Source: Methylophaga sp.
GTDB taxonomy: Bacteria > Pseudomonadota > Gammaproteobacteria > Nitrosococcales > Methylophagaceae
Length of the DNA: 64,000 nt
NCBI RefSeq assembly: GCF_009711715.1
Contig: NZ_VENF01000009.1
Coordinates: 248,001-312,000 of the forward strand
Direction: 5' to 3'
Each line of letters begins with the position of its first letter. Positions within the stretch are counted from its first letter, which is position 1. Position numbers and translations under genes: made by a program. Positions 41,991 to 51,386 of this stretch are shown one piece after another. The notes under the pieces are model-generated. The model did no database searches and was not told the DNA's origin. It saw only the letters and a program-made list of their open reading frames with translations.

Positions 41991-43343
41991 ATGTCTTTTA
42001 GCACAGCATTAAGCGGTTTGAACGCGGCCACAGCGGACCTGAATGTTAAATCCAACAATATTGCCAACGTCAATACAACTGGTTTTAAACAATCCCGCGC
42101 TGAGTTTGGTGATGTTTTTGCTGTTTCTGCCTTCGGCACGACCAGCAGTACAGCTATCGGTAATGGCGCCGTCCTGCAGAAAGTCGCTCAGCAGTTTAGT
42201 CAGGGTAACCTCGAGTTTACTGACAACGCGCTTGATCTCGCGATTAGCGGTGAAGGCTTCTTCGCGATGGCGCCGGAGCTGGACAGTGGTGAAGTCATCT
42301 ATAGCCGTGCCGGTGAGTTCGGCGTGAATAAAGATGGCTACATTGTCTCCAATGAAGGCTGGTATCTGCGGGCTTTCCCGGTTGACAGTGACGGTCAGAT
42401 TTCAGCGACCAGTATGAATGCGACCGGTCCTATTCAGCTGCCGCCTTCGGTGGGGGCACCGGAAGCCACTACCAACCTGAGTATTGCCACTAATCTGCCG
42501 TCGACCTCTCCAGGTATTGATGACGGCGCCGGTGGTTTGCTGGCGATTGATCCCAACGATCCCGATTCTTACAGCTTCTCAACCTCGGCAACAGTTTATG
42601 ACTCGCTGGGTAATGAACATGTTGTAACCACTTATTATCAACATATTGATTCCAACGCTGATGATGGCAGCGGTCCGGTTGGTGATAACCAGTGGCAAAT
42701 GGCGGCTTATATTGATGGCAGTGAAGTGAAAGGCGGTACACCGGGGACCCCTTACGCGCTGGAAGATGATGTCCGTATCAGTTTTAATGCCGATGGCACC
42801 CTGGATACAGTGGATGCCGACCCCAGCACAGCCGCGCTCGACCCCATCACTCTGAGTTTCATTGATACTACGGCTACCGAGTGGGCCAGCGGCGCAGAAA
42901 CGCAGACGATTACCTTGTCACTGAACGGTTCCACACAGAACTCCGGTGCCTTCAATGTCGGCGCTTTGACTGTAAACGGTTTCCCGACCGGTCGTCTGAC
43001 GGGGGTTGATGTCAGTGAAGACGGCTTGATCAGGGCTACCTATAGCAATGGTCAGGCAGTACCTATAGGCAAAATCGCACTGGGTGACTTTGCCAATCCA
43101 CAGGCGCTCAACAAAATTGGCAGCACAGCCTGGAAAGAAACCACCGATTCCGGCCCTGTTATTGCCGGTGAAGCCTCAACAGGTAGTTTTGGTGAAGTGC
43201 AGGCAGGTGCTCTGGAAACCTCGAATGTGGATTTGACTAAGGAACTGGTCGGGCTGATTACCGCTCAGCGTAACTTCCAAGCTAACTCGAAAGCGATCGA
43301 GACCAACAACGCCATTACCCAGACCATTATTAACCTGCGTTAA
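41991..43343 (+). CDS. flgE: Flagellar hook protein FlgE
   Basis: FlgE forms the hook. The 450-residue protein has Met-Ser-Phe-Ser-Thr-Ala-Leu-Ser-Gly-Leu-Asn-Ala-Ala at the start, [12 protein letters not shown], and a C-terminal Glu-Thr-Ser-Asn-Val-Asp-Leu-Thr-Lys-Glu-Leu stretch. RBS AAGGAGG. A terminator follows, closing the flgBCDE unit. Confidence 0.96.
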   Translation: MSFSTALSGLNAATADLNVKSNNIANVNTTGFKQSRAEFGDVFAVSAFGTTSSTAIGNGAVLQKVAQQFSQGNLEFTDNALDLAISGEGFFAMAPELDSGEVIYSRAGEFGVNKDGYIVSNEGWYLRAFPVDSDGQISATSMNATGPIQLPPSVGAPEATTNLSIATNLPSTSPGIDDGAGGLLAIDPNDPDSYSFSTSATVYDSLGNEHVVTTYYQHIDSNADDGSGPVGDNQWQMAAYIDGSEVKGGTPGTPYALEDDVRISFNADGTLDTVDADPSTAALDPITLSFIDTTATEWASGAETQTITLSLNGSTQNSGAFNVGALTVNGFPTGRLTGVDVSEDGLIRATYSNGQAVPIGKIALGDFANPQALNKIGSTAWKETTDSGPVIAGEASTGSFGEVQAGALETSNVDLTKELVGLITAQRNFQANSKAIETNNAITQTIINLR

Positions 43344-43354
43344 GTTCGATCTGG

Positions 43355-43385
43355 ACCCCGCTCAGATTTTTGAGTGGGGTTTTTG
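43355..43385 (+). terminator. Terminator after flgE
   Basis: ACCCCGCTCA pairs with TGAGTGGGGT (one G-T pair) around a six-base loop, then TTTTT. It starts 12 bases after flgE and separates flgBCDE from flgFG. Confidence 0.85.
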
Positions 43386-43393
43386 CAAAAAAC

Positions 43394-43409
43394 TGGAACG
43401 AAAACTGCT
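43394..43409 (+). promoter_or_regulatory. Sigma-54-type promoter of flgF
   Basis: TGGAACGAAAACTGCT keeps the invariant GG and GC of the -24/-12 elements at the right spacing, just after the flgE terminator and 60 bases before flgF. Confidence 0.7.
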
Positions 43410-43468
43410 TCATCTATTCCATAACTATTTTTTGACTGCCAGTCATTTCGTTATCAGAGGCAATTGCT

Positions 43469-44212
43469 ATGGACCGTAGTCTTTTTATCGCCATGAACGC
43501 TGTCCAGCAGACCATGCAGGCACAGGCGACCAATGCCAATAATCTGGCCAATATCAATACCACCGGTTTCCGTGCGGATTTCGAGCAGTTCCGCAGCATG
43601 CCGGTGTTTGGTGAAGGTTTGCCTACGCGGGTTTATTCGATGACAGAAAGACCGGGCACCGATTATCAGCAGGGCTCAGTCCAGTCGACGGGACGCGAAC
43701 TCGATATCTCGATCCAGGGTGAGGGCTTTATTGCCGTACAGGGGAAAGATGGCCGAGAAGGCTATACCCGTGCCGGCGATCTGCAGATCACTGAAACCGG
43801 CCAGTTAGTGACCGGCACCGGTCTGGCTGTGATGGGGGAAGGTGGCCCTATCGCCATACCGCCGGCAGAAAAAGTCGAGATTGGCAGTGACGGCACGATT
43901 TCAATTCGCCCTATCGGCGAAGCCGCCAACGCGCTGGCTGTTTTGGACCGAATCAAGTTGGTGAAGCCGGATTTGCAACAGGTCATTAAAGATACTGATG
44001 GTTTGCTGCGGATGCGTGATGGCAGCGATGCCCCGCTGGATGCGACCGTGACAGTGTCTTCCGGTACCTTGGAAGGCAGTAATGTCAACGCCGTCGGTGC
44101 GCTGGTCAAAATGATCGAACTGCAGCGGCAATATGAAATGCAGGTCAAGATGATGAAAACCACGCAGGAAAACAGCGCCGCCTCGGCACGTTTAATGCAA
44201 ATGAATGGTTAA
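43469..44212 (+). CDS. flgF: Flagellar basal-body rod protein FlgF
   Basis: FlgF is a distal-side proximal rod protein. The 247-residue protein opens Met-Asp-Arg-Ser-Leu-Phe-Ile-Ala-Met, as FlgF usually does, and has the Ala-Asn-Asn-Leu-Ala-Asn-Ile-Asn-Thr-Thr-Gly-Phe-Arg rod motif and the Asp-Ile-Ser-Ile-Gln-Gly-Glu-Gly-Phe-Ile segment. Cotranscribed with flgG, 52 bases on. Confidence 0.95.
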   Translation: MDRSLFIAMNAVQQTMQAQATNANNLANINTTGFRADFEQFRSMPVFGEGLPTRVYSMTERPGTDYQQGSVQSTGRELDISIQGEGFIAVQGKDGREGYTRAGDLQITETGQLVTGTGLAVMGEGGPIAIPPAEKVEIGSDGTISIRPIGEAANALAVLDRIKLVKPDLQQVIKDTDGLLRMRDGSDAPLDATVTVSSGTLEGSNVNAVGALVKMIELQRQYEMQVKMMKTTQENSAASARLMQMNG

Positions 44213-44264
44213 CCGCCCCAAGCGGCAATTTTTTCCGCCCCGGCGTGACAGTAGGAGTTAAATT

Positions 44265-45050
44265 ATGAATCAGGCTTTATGGATTGCAAAAACCGGCCTT
44301 GATGCCCAACAGACCCGGATGTCAGTGATTTCCAATAATCTGGCTAACGTTAACACCACCGGTTTTAAACAGGACCGGGCTGTATTCGAGGATCTGCTGT
44401 ATCAGACGATTCGTCAGCCGGGTGCCCAGTCGTCAGCCAGCACACAGTTGCCTTCCGGTTTGATGGTCGGTACCGGTGTCCGCACGGTGGCCACTGAAAA
44501 AGTGCATACGCAGGGCAATATTCAGCAGACGCAGAATGCGCTGGATATCGCGATTCAGGGGCGTGGCTTTTTCCAGATCCTGATGCCTGATGGCACACTG
44601 TCCTATACCCGTGACGGTACCTTCCAGCTGGATAATACCGGTCAGGTAGTGATGTCCAATGGTTATCCGCTGGAGCCGGGCATCACGATTCCGGAAGACG
44701 CCCAGAGTATTACCATAGGCTCTGACGGCACCGTGAGTGTCCTGCAGGCGGGTGATGCTGAACCCACGATTGTCGGTAATCTGGACTTGGCCGATTTTGT
44801 GAATCCGACCGGGCTGCAGCCGATTGGTGAAAACCTGTTCAGAGAGTCCGGTGCCAGTGGACCGCCGCTTCTGGGCACACCGGGTCTGGATGGGTTTGGC
44901 ACAACCGTTGGCGGCGCTTTGGAAACTTCCAACGTCAATGTGGTGACAGAACTGATAAATATGATCGAAACCCAGAGAGCTTACGAGATGAATTCGAAAG
45001 CGATCTCGACTTCCGATCAGATGCTGCAATACGCCAGCCAGAATCTTTAA
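44265..45050 (+). CDS. flgG: Flagellar distal rod protein FlgG
   Basis: FlgG forms the distal rod. The 261-residue length is exact for the family. It begins [12 protein letters not shown] and ends with the [11 protein letters not shown] coiled-coil helix. A strong terminator follows. Confidence 0.97.
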   Translation: MNQALWIAKTGLDAQQTRMSVISNNLANVNTTGFKQDRAVFEDLLYQTIRQPGAQSSASTQLPSGLMVGTGVRTVATEKVHTQGNIQQTQNALDIAIQGRGFFQILMPDGTLSYTRDGTFQLDNTGQVVMSNGYPLEPGITIPEDAQSITIGSDGTVSVLQAGDAEPTIVGNLDLADFVNPTGLQPIGENLFRESGASGPPLLGTPGLDGFGTTVGGALETSNVNVVTELINMIETQRAYEMNSKAISTSDQMLQYASQNL

Positions 45051-45065
45051 TTAACTCTCGCAATC

Positions 45066-45095
45066 GCCGGCCACTTCCATGGCCGGCTTTTTTTT
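45066..45095 (+). terminator. Terminator after flgG
   Basis: GCCGGCCA pairs perfectly with TGGCCGGC around a six-base loop and runs into T8, 15 bases after flgG. Confidence 0.92.
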
Positions 45096-45116
45096 GCTCG
45101 GCTCTTTGCCAGGTTC

Positions 45117-45132
45117 TGGCACAAAGTCTGCA
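45117..45132 (+). promoter_or_regulatory. Sigma-54-type promoter of flgH
   Basis: TGGCACAAAGTCTGCA matches the -24/-12 pattern (GG and GC at the right spacing). It lies 22 bases after the flgG terminator and 38 before flgH, the same distance as at flgB. Confidence 0.75.
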
Positions 45133-45169
45133 AGCATCTCTCTGCAAAGCTTTTTTGTGGAGAGTCATG

Positions 45170-45874
45170 ATGAAATTTACGGTGCCATTTATATTGTTGT
45201 CCGCCGCGCTGATTGCCGGCTGTAACAGCAATACCGTTAAGCGCGATCCGGCCTACGCCGCCGTGCGTCCGGTACCGACACAGCAAGAAGAAAGAAATGA
45301 CGGTGCGATTTTTGACGCCCGTAACAACATCGCGCTGTTCGAGGATTACCGTGCCCGTCGTGTCGGCGATATTTTGACGGTCAGACTGGAAGAGCAGACG
45401 GATGCTGAGAAAGAGACCGAAACCACGGTCAATAAGAGTAACAGCACCAATATTGATAACCCCACCATCTTCGGTGCCAGCCCGCAGTTCAGCCTGCCCA
45501 GCCAGTTGCCACTGGATAACACCAGCAATAATAATCTGGCATTCGGCATCGGTTCGGAAACCGATTTTGAAGGCGAAGGTGAAAGCGAACAGAACAACCT
45601 GCTGTCCGGTAATGTCAGCGTGTCCGTCGTTGAAGTCCTGGCCAACGGCAATATGGTCATCCGCGGTGAAAAAGTCATCACCATTAACCAGGGTAATGAA
45701 TATATCCGCCTGTCCGGCATTGTCAGCCCACGTGATATAGAGGCAGATAATTCCGTCTCGTCGGTAAGAATTGCCGACGCCCAGATTGCTTATGTTGGGG
45801 ACGGTCCGACCAATGATGCCAACGTGATGGGCTGGCTCAGCCGCTTCTTTGTCAGCGCCCTGATGCCGTTCTGA
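45170..45874 (+). CDS. flgH: Flagellar L-ring protein FlgH (lipoprotein)
   Basis: FlgH forms the outer-membrane L ring. The 234-residue precursor has a lipoprotein signal ending in Leu-Ile-Ala-Gly-Cys, and family motifs Ser-Leu-Phe-like [14 protein letters not shown] and Ile-Arg-Leu-Ser-Gly-Ile-Val. ATG at 45170 has GGAG seven bases before it; ATG at 45167 is the alternative. Confidence 0.94.
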   Translation: MKFTVPFILLSAALIAGCNSNTVKRDPAYAAVRPVPTQQEERNDGAIFDARNNIALFEDYRARRVGDILTVRLEEQTDAEKETETTVNKSNSTNIDNPTIFGASPQFSLPSQLPLDNTSNNNLAFGIGSETDFEGEGESEQNNLLSGNVSVSVVEVLANGNMVIRGEKVITINQGNEYIRLSGIVSPRDIEADNSVSSVRIADAQIAYVGDGPTNDANVMGWLSRFFVSALMPF

Positions 45875-45882
45875 GGATAAGT

Positions 45883-46977
45883 ATGATGAATCTCAAATTT
45901 GTATTGGCTGCTTTGCTTTTGACGATATCCGCTCTGGCCCAAGCCGAGCGCGTCAAGGATCTGGCCTCGATTGCCGGCGTCCGCTCTAACCAGTTGATTG
46001 GTTACGGTCTGGTGGTCGGTCTGGACGGCAGCGGTGATAAAACCAAGTTTACCGGCCAGAGCCTGCGTAATTTCCTGGTGGAAATGGGCATCAACATTCC
46101 GCCCGGCACCGATCCGAAAAGTAAGAATGTGGCAGCAGTCTCGGTGCATGCCGACTTACCACCGTTTGTGAAACCCGGTCAGACCATTGATGTGACAGTG
46201 TCCTCTTTGGGCGATGCTAAAAGCCTGCGCGGCGGGAGTCTGTTGATGACGCCACTGAAAGGTGCCGATGGCAATATTTATGCAATGGCTCAGGGCAATC
46301 TTGTGGTCGGTGGTTTTGGTGCTGATGCCGGGGATGGCTCACGGGTGACGGTAAACATTCCCAGTGCCGGCCGGGTTCCCAACGGTGCCACTGTTGAGCG
46401 TACCGTTAAAAATGCCTTTAATGTCGGCGACCATATTGTGCTCAATCTGCACCGTCCCGACTTCACTACAGCCAGTCGCCTGACGGATGCCATTAATCAT
46501 ACTTTGGGTAAAGGCACCGCCAATTCGGTGGATGCTTCCTCAATCAGAGTGAATGCGCCGCGTGATCCGAGCCAGCGTGTGCCGTTCCTGTCTCTGGTGG
46601 AAAATCTGGAGTTGAGTCCGGGCGAAGCGCCGGCGCGTGTCGTCGTTAATTCACGTAGCGGCACCGTCGTTATTGGTCAGCATGTCCGGGTGACACCGGC
46701 CGCCGTGACCCACGGTAATCTGTCTGTGACCATTTCTGCCAACCCCGAGGTCAGTCAGCCTAATCCGCTGTCGCAGGGGCAGACCGTGGTCACGCCGAAT
46801 TACGATATCGAAATCAGCGAAGAAGACAGCCGGATGTTTGTCTTTGACCCGGGCGTATCGCTGGATGAAATTGTCCGCGCCGTCAACCAGGTGGGCGCCG
46901 CACCGGGTGATCTGGTGGCGATACTGGAAGCGCTGAAGCAGGCCGGTGCATTACGCGCTGAGTTAGTGGTTATCTAA
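45883..46977 (+). CDS. flgI: Flagellar P-ring protein FlgI
   Basis: FlgI forms the periplasmic P ring. The 364-residue precursor has a Sec signal (to Ala-Gln-Ala) and the conserved [15 protein letters not shown], [13 protein letters not shown], and a C-terminal [10 protein letters not shown]. Confidence 0.96.
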   Translation: MMNLKFVLAALLLTISALAQAERVKDLASIAGVRSNQLIGYGLVVGLDGSGDKTKFTGQSLRNFLVEMGINIPPGTDPKSKNVAAVSVHADLPPFVKPGQTIDVTVSSLGDAKSLRGGSLLMTPLKGADGNIYAMAQGNLVVGGFGADAGDGSRVTVNIPSAGRVPNGATVERTVKNAFNVGDHIVLNLHRPDFTTASRLTDAINHTLGKGTANSVDASSIRVNAPRDPSQRVPFLSLVENLELSPGEAPARVVVNSRSGTVVIGQHVRVTPAAVTHGNLSVTISANPEVSQPNPLSQGQTVVTPNYDIEISEEDSRMFVFDPGVSLDEIVRAVNQVGAAPGDLVAILEALKQAGALRAELVVI

Positions 46978-46979
46978 CG

Positions 46980-47954
46980 ATGGCACTGGAATCCAAAATC
47001 GCCCAGTCCGCGATCGATTTTCATGGCCTCAACCAGCTTCGCCAGCAGGCGGGTCAGGGGCAGAATGAACAGCAGACGCTGCGTCAGGTTGCCGGTCAGT
47101 TTGAGTCCCTGTTTGTGAACATGATGCTCAAATCGATGCGTCAGGCCAGTCTTGCAGAAGGCCTGTTTGACTCTGAACAGAGCAAAATGTATCAGGATAT
47201 GGCTGACCAGCAGCTGGCTTCCGATTTGTCGATGCGTGGCGGTCTCGGTTTGCAGGATGTCATCATGCGTCAGCTTGGCGGTGATCGCTATACCAAGAGC
47301 ACTGAAGCGAAGCCCGGGCAGACTTTCAGTATTGATACAGTGACTGTCCGACCTGCGCTGGGTATCAAGGTGAACGAAAAAATCATTGAACAAATCCGCG
47401 AAGCCAGGCCAAAACTGCTGGCAGAAGATCAAGAGGTTGCCGACACCGATATGGCAAATATGCCAAAACGCTTCAATTCGCCTGACGAGTTTGTTGAAAA
47501 ACTCTGGCCTTATGCTGAACGCGCTGCAGAAAAACTCGGCGTCGCACCGGAAGTGATTCTGTCACAGGCGGCACTGGAAACCGGTTGGGGTAAATATATT
47601 CTGACTGATGATAAAGGCAGCAGCTTCAACCTGTTCAATATCAAAGCGCACCGTTGGGATGGTGATATTGTGTCCAAAAATGCACTGGAATACCGTGACG
47701 GTAAAGCGTTGCATGAAAGCTCAAAGTTCCGTGCTTACGATTCCTATCAGCAGAGCTTTGATGATTATGTGCAGTTTCTTCAAACCCAGCCGCGCTACAG
47801 CAAAGCCCTGCAAAATGTCGACGATGCCGATGCCTTTATTGAGCAACTGCATAAAGCTGGCTATGCCACCGATCCGCAGTATGCGGACAAGATTAAACGC
47901 ATTATGAACAGTGACACGCTGGCCCAGATGTCACTGGATATGGATTTGTTCTGA
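46980..47954 (+). CDS. flgJ: Flagellar rod-capping protein and peptidoglycan hydrolase FlgJ
   Basis: A 324-residue, two-domain FlgJ. The N-terminal rod-cap domain has Phe-Glu-Ser-Leu-Phe-Val-Asn-Met-Met-Leu-Lys-Ser-Met-Arg. The C-terminal glucosaminidase domain has Ser-Gln-Ala-Ala-Leu-Glu-Thr-Gly-Trp-Gly (catalytic Glu) near residue 200 and Phe-Asn-Leu-Phe-Asn-Ile-Lys. It cuts peptidoglycan to let the rod through. Starts two bases after flgI. Confidence 0.95.
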   Translation: MALESKIAQSAIDFHGLNQLRQQAGQGQNEQQTLRQVAGQFESLFVNMMLKSMRQASLAEGLFDSEQSKMYQDMADQQLASDLSMRGGLGLQDVIMRQLGGDRYTKSTEAKPGQTFSIDTVTVRPALGIKVNEKIIEQIREARPKLLAEDQEVADTDMANMPKRFNSPDEFVEKLWPYAERAAEKLGVAPEVILSQAALETGWGKYILTDDKGSSFNLFNIKAHRWDGDIVSKNALEYRDGKALHESSKFRAYDSYQQSFDDYVQFLQTQPRYSKALQNVDDADAFIEQLHKAGYATDPQYADKIKRIMNSDTLAQMSLDMDLF

Positions 47955-47986
47955 CAGATGCTGAGTCTGAAACGAGGAACTAAGCA

Positions 47987-49378
47987 ATGAGTATTCTGAA
48001 TATTGGCACATCAGCGTTAACAGCGGCGCAGACCGCCCTGTCGACCACCAGTAACAACATCAGTAACGTTAATACGGAAGGCTACACCCGTCAGCGTGCT
48101 GAACAAGTTACCCGTCCTGCCAATTATGAGGGCAATTTCTATCTTGGCTCCGGGGTCACGGTCAATAGTGTTGAGCGTATTTACGACAGTTTTCTGGCAA
48201 CTCAGGTGAGAAGCTATACCTCGCAGGAAGCACAACAGGATACCTTTTTATCTTATTCGCGTCAGGTCGATAATCTGCTCGGTTCATCCGAACTCGGCAT
48301 TAATGGTGGCCTGGATGCATTTTTCGGCGCAGTGCAGGAAGTCGCCAATGATCCGACCTCAATTTCCGCTCGTAAGGTGATGCTGACACAGGGGGAACTG
48401 TTGGCCAGCCGGTTTAACACGCTGGACTCGCAGCTGACCCAGCTGACCAGTGATGTCGATAATGATATCGCCGTCGGTGTTGATGATATTAACAACATCA
48501 CCCGTGGTATCGCTGAGCTGAACCAGGCCATTCTGGAAGCCGAAGGCGCCAAGGGTAGCCCCAATGATTTGCTGGACAAGCGCGATCAGTTGATAAACAA
48601 GCTGTCGGAATATGTCTCGGTCACCAGCGTGCCTCAGAGTAACGGTACTGTGAATATCTTCGTCGGTAACGGCCAGGGGCTGGTGGTGGGTACCACACAG
48701 GTGGATCTCAACACCATCAGTGACAGTTCGTTTGATCCGCCGAGGCTTAATATCGGTTTCGGCTCAACCCAGATAGACATTACCAATCAGATCAACGGTG
48801 GCAGTCTGGGTGGGGCGTTGCAGTTCCGCAGCAATATCATCGATAACACCCGCGCTGATTTGGACTTGCTGGCCGAATCGGTGGTCACGGCGTTTAATAC
48901 GGTGCACGGTAATGGTTTTGACCTGGACGGCAATGCCGGCGGTAACTTTTTTGACCCAGCCGGTACCACCGCGGCTGATATTAATGTGGTCCTAACCGAT
49001 CCGCGTCAGATTGCGGCTTCATCGGGTACCAATATCGGCACCGGGAATAATGAAAATGCACTGGCTTTGGCCGATTTGCAGACAGACAACAGCCTGGTTC
49101 AGGTCAGTGCGGGGCCACCGCCGATCACCCGTTCCCTGGCGGATCAATATGGCGTGATTGTGTCAGACGTGGCGACCCGCACCCGTCAGGCCGAGGTCAG
49201 CCAGGAAACTCAGCAGGCCCTGCTGCAACAGACCAAGCAGCGGTTTGACAGTGTTTCGGGTGTGAACCTTGATGAAGAAGCCGCTGATCTCATCAAATAT
49301 CAGCAGGCTTATCAGGCGGCATCACAGATTATCGTTGTGTCTAACACGATTTTTGACACGCTCATCAACGCGGTCTAG
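47987..49378 (+). CDS. flgK: Flagellar hook-associated protein 1 FlgK
   Basis: FlgK is the first hook-filament junction protein. The 463-residue protein is rather short for the family, whose central domain varies. The N-terminus has Ser-Asn-Asn-Ile-Ser-Asn-Val-Asn-Thr-Glu-Gly-Tyr-Thr-Arg-Gln, and the C-terminus Asn-Leu-Asp-Glu-Glu-Ala-Ala-Asp-Leu-Ile-Lys-Tyr-Gln-Gln-Ala-Tyr. Confidence 0.95.
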   Translation: MSILNIGTSALTAAQTALSTTSNNISNVNTEGYTRQRAEQVTRPANYEGNFYLGSGVTVNSVERIYDSFLATQVRSYTSQEAQQDTFLSYSRQVDNLLGSSELGINGGLDAFFGAVQEVANDPTSISARKVMLTQGELLASRFNTLDSQLTQLTSDVDNDIAVGVDDINNITRGIAELNQAILEAEGAKGSPNDLLDKRDQLINKLSEYVSVTSVPQSNGTVNIFVGNGQGLVVGTTQVDLNTISDSSFDPPRLNIGFGSTQIDITNQINGGSLGGALQFRSNIIDNTRADLDLLAESVVTAFNTVHGNGFDLDGNAGGNFFDPAGTTAADINVVLTDPRQIAASSGTNIGTGNNENALALADLQTDNSLVQVSAGPPPITRSLADQYGVIVSDVATRTRQAEVSQETQQALLQQTKQRFDSVSGVNLDEEAADLIKYQQAYQAASQIIVVSNTIFDTLINAV

Positions 49379-49387
49379 GAGATCGTT

Positions 49388-50293
49388 ATGCGTATATCCA
49401 CCAATTACATACAACAGCAAAGTGTCGAGGCGATGTTGCGTCAACAGACCGAACTGGCTAAAACCCAGCAGCAGGTCTCGACAGGCGAACGCATTCTGTC
49501 CCCCTCCGATGATCCGGTGGCTGCTGTCAGGATTCTTGGTATTGAACGTGATTTGAATCTGACCCAGCAATATCAGGGTAATGCCGATGTAGCTGAAAAC
49601 AAACTCAATGTTACCGATGGGGTGCTCACCAGTGCGGTGGATATTATGCAACGCATCCGTGAACTCGCGGTCCAGGGCCTGAATGATACTAATGACGCCA
49701 ATGCCCGCGCTGGCATTGCCGAGGAAATCAGTCAGCTTAATCAGAGCTTGTTGAGTCTGGCGAATACCACCGATGCCAACGGGGAATATCTGTTTTCAGG
49801 CTACCAGTCGAATACTCGGGCTTTTGATACAACCACCTATGCCTACAACGGCGATGGCGGCCAGCGTAATGTGCGGGTGGGTGGTGGCTACCTGGTCGAA
49901 GTCAGTGAGCCCGGCGACCAGATTTTTGTCAGTACCAACCTAGATGGCAACACACAGGCGATATTCCAGACTATTGATGATTTTGCCACCGCGCTGAACA
50001 ACAATGACTTGTCTACAGCGCCCAATAACGGCGACTTTCTGAGCAATATGGATACGGCATTGGGACAGGTCTTCGGTGCCCGGACCAATGTCGGTACCAA
50101 GCTCAATGCTATCGACCAGCAACGCGCCGTTAACGAGGCCAGCATCGCCAGTCTTGAAACCAATCGTTCCCAGCTCGCCGACCTCGACTATGCGGAAGCG
50201 ATAACCCGTCTCAATCAGCAATCTGTCGGCCTGCAGGCAGCCCAGCAGGCTTATGTTAAAGTGCAGGGACTGTCATTGTTCAATTACATCTGA
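49388..50293 (+). CDS. flgL: Flagellar hook-associated protein 3 FlgL
   Basis: FlgL is the second hook-filament junction protein. The 301-residue protein has the flagellin-like N-terminal helix (Met-Arg-Ile-Ser-Thr), Gly-Glu-Arg-Ile-Leu-Ser-Pro-Ser-Asp-Asp-Pro, and a C-terminal flagellin-like helix ending Gly-Leu-Ser-Leu-Phe-Asn-Tyr-Ile. Last flg gene; the glycan operon begins 26 bases on with no terminator seen between. Confidence 0.95.
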   Translation: MRISTNYIQQQSVEAMLRQQTELAKTQQQVSTGERILSPSDDPVAAVRILGIERDLNLTQQYQGNADVAENKLNVTDGVLTSAVDIMQRIRELAVQGLNDTNDANARAGIAEEISQLNQSLLSLANTTDANGEYLFSGYQSNTRAFDTTTYAYNGDGGQRNVRVGGGYLVEVSEPGDQIFVSTNLDGNTQAIFQTIDDFATALNNNDLSTAPNNGDFLSNMDTALGQVFGARTNVGTKLNAIDQQRAVNEASIASLETNRSQLADLDYAEAITRLNQQSVGLQAAQQAYVKVQGLSLFNYI

Positions 50294-50319
50294 GTGGTCG
50301 CAGAGAAGGGATTAACAGC

Positions 50320-51384
50320 GTGAAAATTGAGGACTTCGGGATTGCTTTTCTGGTGCATTTCTCGGAAATGTTTAACCACTATGCCCCAGTCTGGAATAAG
50401 TTAAATCGCGAAGATTTCATTATCGTAGTGCACGGTACTGAATTTGAAAGAGAGCGCACTGTTGAAGCCTGTGAGGAATACCAGGTTCACTACATCATGC
50501 TGGAAGAGGTGATGGCAGAAGGGCATCGCTTTCCATTTATGGTCTCCAATCATGCAATGCATCAATTCAATGGGCGTCCCCTGATAGAGACGATTGCTGA
50601 AAAAAACATTCGCTTTATGTATGCGCTGGGCAAAGCCCGTCATAATTTCTCTGCCTGGAACAGTAGTTATGATTTGTTTCTGGGGTTTGGTCCTTTTCAT
50701 GCAGAACAACTGGCTCGATTTAACACGCCTGTGGTGCAGATGGGTTACCCGCGTTATGACATCTTCTTTAACGGACTGCCGGACCTGACTCCCCTCACTG
50801 AACAGCTGCAGCTGGATCCTGACAAAGAGACCCTGTTGTGGTTGCCGACCTGGCGTGAGCTTTCATCGGTACCAGCTTATGCCGAGCGCATGGCTGAACT
50901 GGCTGATGATTACAATATCATCGTCAAGTTGCATCCGCTTACTCAGGAAGAAGAGCCGCAGATTATTGATTTGCTGGCACCTTTACCTTTTACCGCTGTG
51001 ATTACCTCGGTAATCGATAATGTCTATCTGTTTGCGCTGGCAGATAAAGTTATCTGTGATTACGGCGGCACCGCTTTTGGGGCGATTTACCTTGATAAAC
51101 CTCTGTTGTTGCTTAATCTACCTGATGCACAGCAGGATCCTTTGGCCGGTGCCGATTCTCCGGATATTATGCTGAGGAATGATATTGTCAGCCTTGATGC
51201 CGGCAGTTTTCATCTGATTACGGATGTTCTCAACAACGAGGCGCTCTGGCAACAACAACAGCGACGGCGTGAACAACTGCGGTGTTATTATTTTGCGCCG
51301 AACTACGGACATTCCGCTGAGGCCGCTGCTCAGGCTATCTGCCAGGCGAGTGAAATTATCAAGCAAGAGGGGCTGACAGCGTAA
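50320..51384 (+). CDS. CDP-glycerol glycerophosphotransferase-like transferase; candidate phosphoramidate transferase
   Basis: A 354-residue cytosolic protein whose C-terminal half resembles CDP-glycerol:poly(glycerophosphate) glycerophosphotransferases. It has Lys-Leu-His-Pro near residue 208 and, after a Val-Tyr-Leu-Phe-Ala-Leu-Ala-Asp segment, Ile-Cys-Asp-Tyr-Gly-Gly-Thr-Ala-Phe and Leu-Asp-Lys-Pro. It lacks the basic or membrane-binding N-terminus of wall teichoic acid enzymes. It heads an operon that encodes an apparent cytidine-diphosphate phosphoramidate pathway. By inference it may transfer the phosphoramidate group from that CDP-type donor to a sugar; true glycerol-phosphate transfer is the alternative, but no CDP-glycerol synthesis gene is seen. 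GTG start. Confidence 0.65.
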   Translation: MKIEDFGIAFLVHFSEMFNHYAPVWNKLNREDFIIVVHGTEFERERTVEACEEYQVHYIMLEEVMAEGHRFPFMVSNHAMHQFNGRPLIETIAEKNIRFMYALGKARHNFSAWNSSYDLFLGFGPFHAEQLARFNTPVVQMGYPRYDIFFNGLPDLTPLTEQLQLDPDKETLLWLPTWRELSSVPAYAERMAELADDYNIIVKLHPLTQEEEPQIIDLLAPLPFTAVITSVIDNVYLFALADKVICDYGGTAFGAIYLDKPLLLLNLPDAQQDPLAGADSPDIMLRNDIVSLDAGSFHLITDVLNNEALWQQQQRRREQLRCYYFAPNYGHSAEAAAQAICQASEIIKQEGLTA

Positions 51385-51386
51385 TT

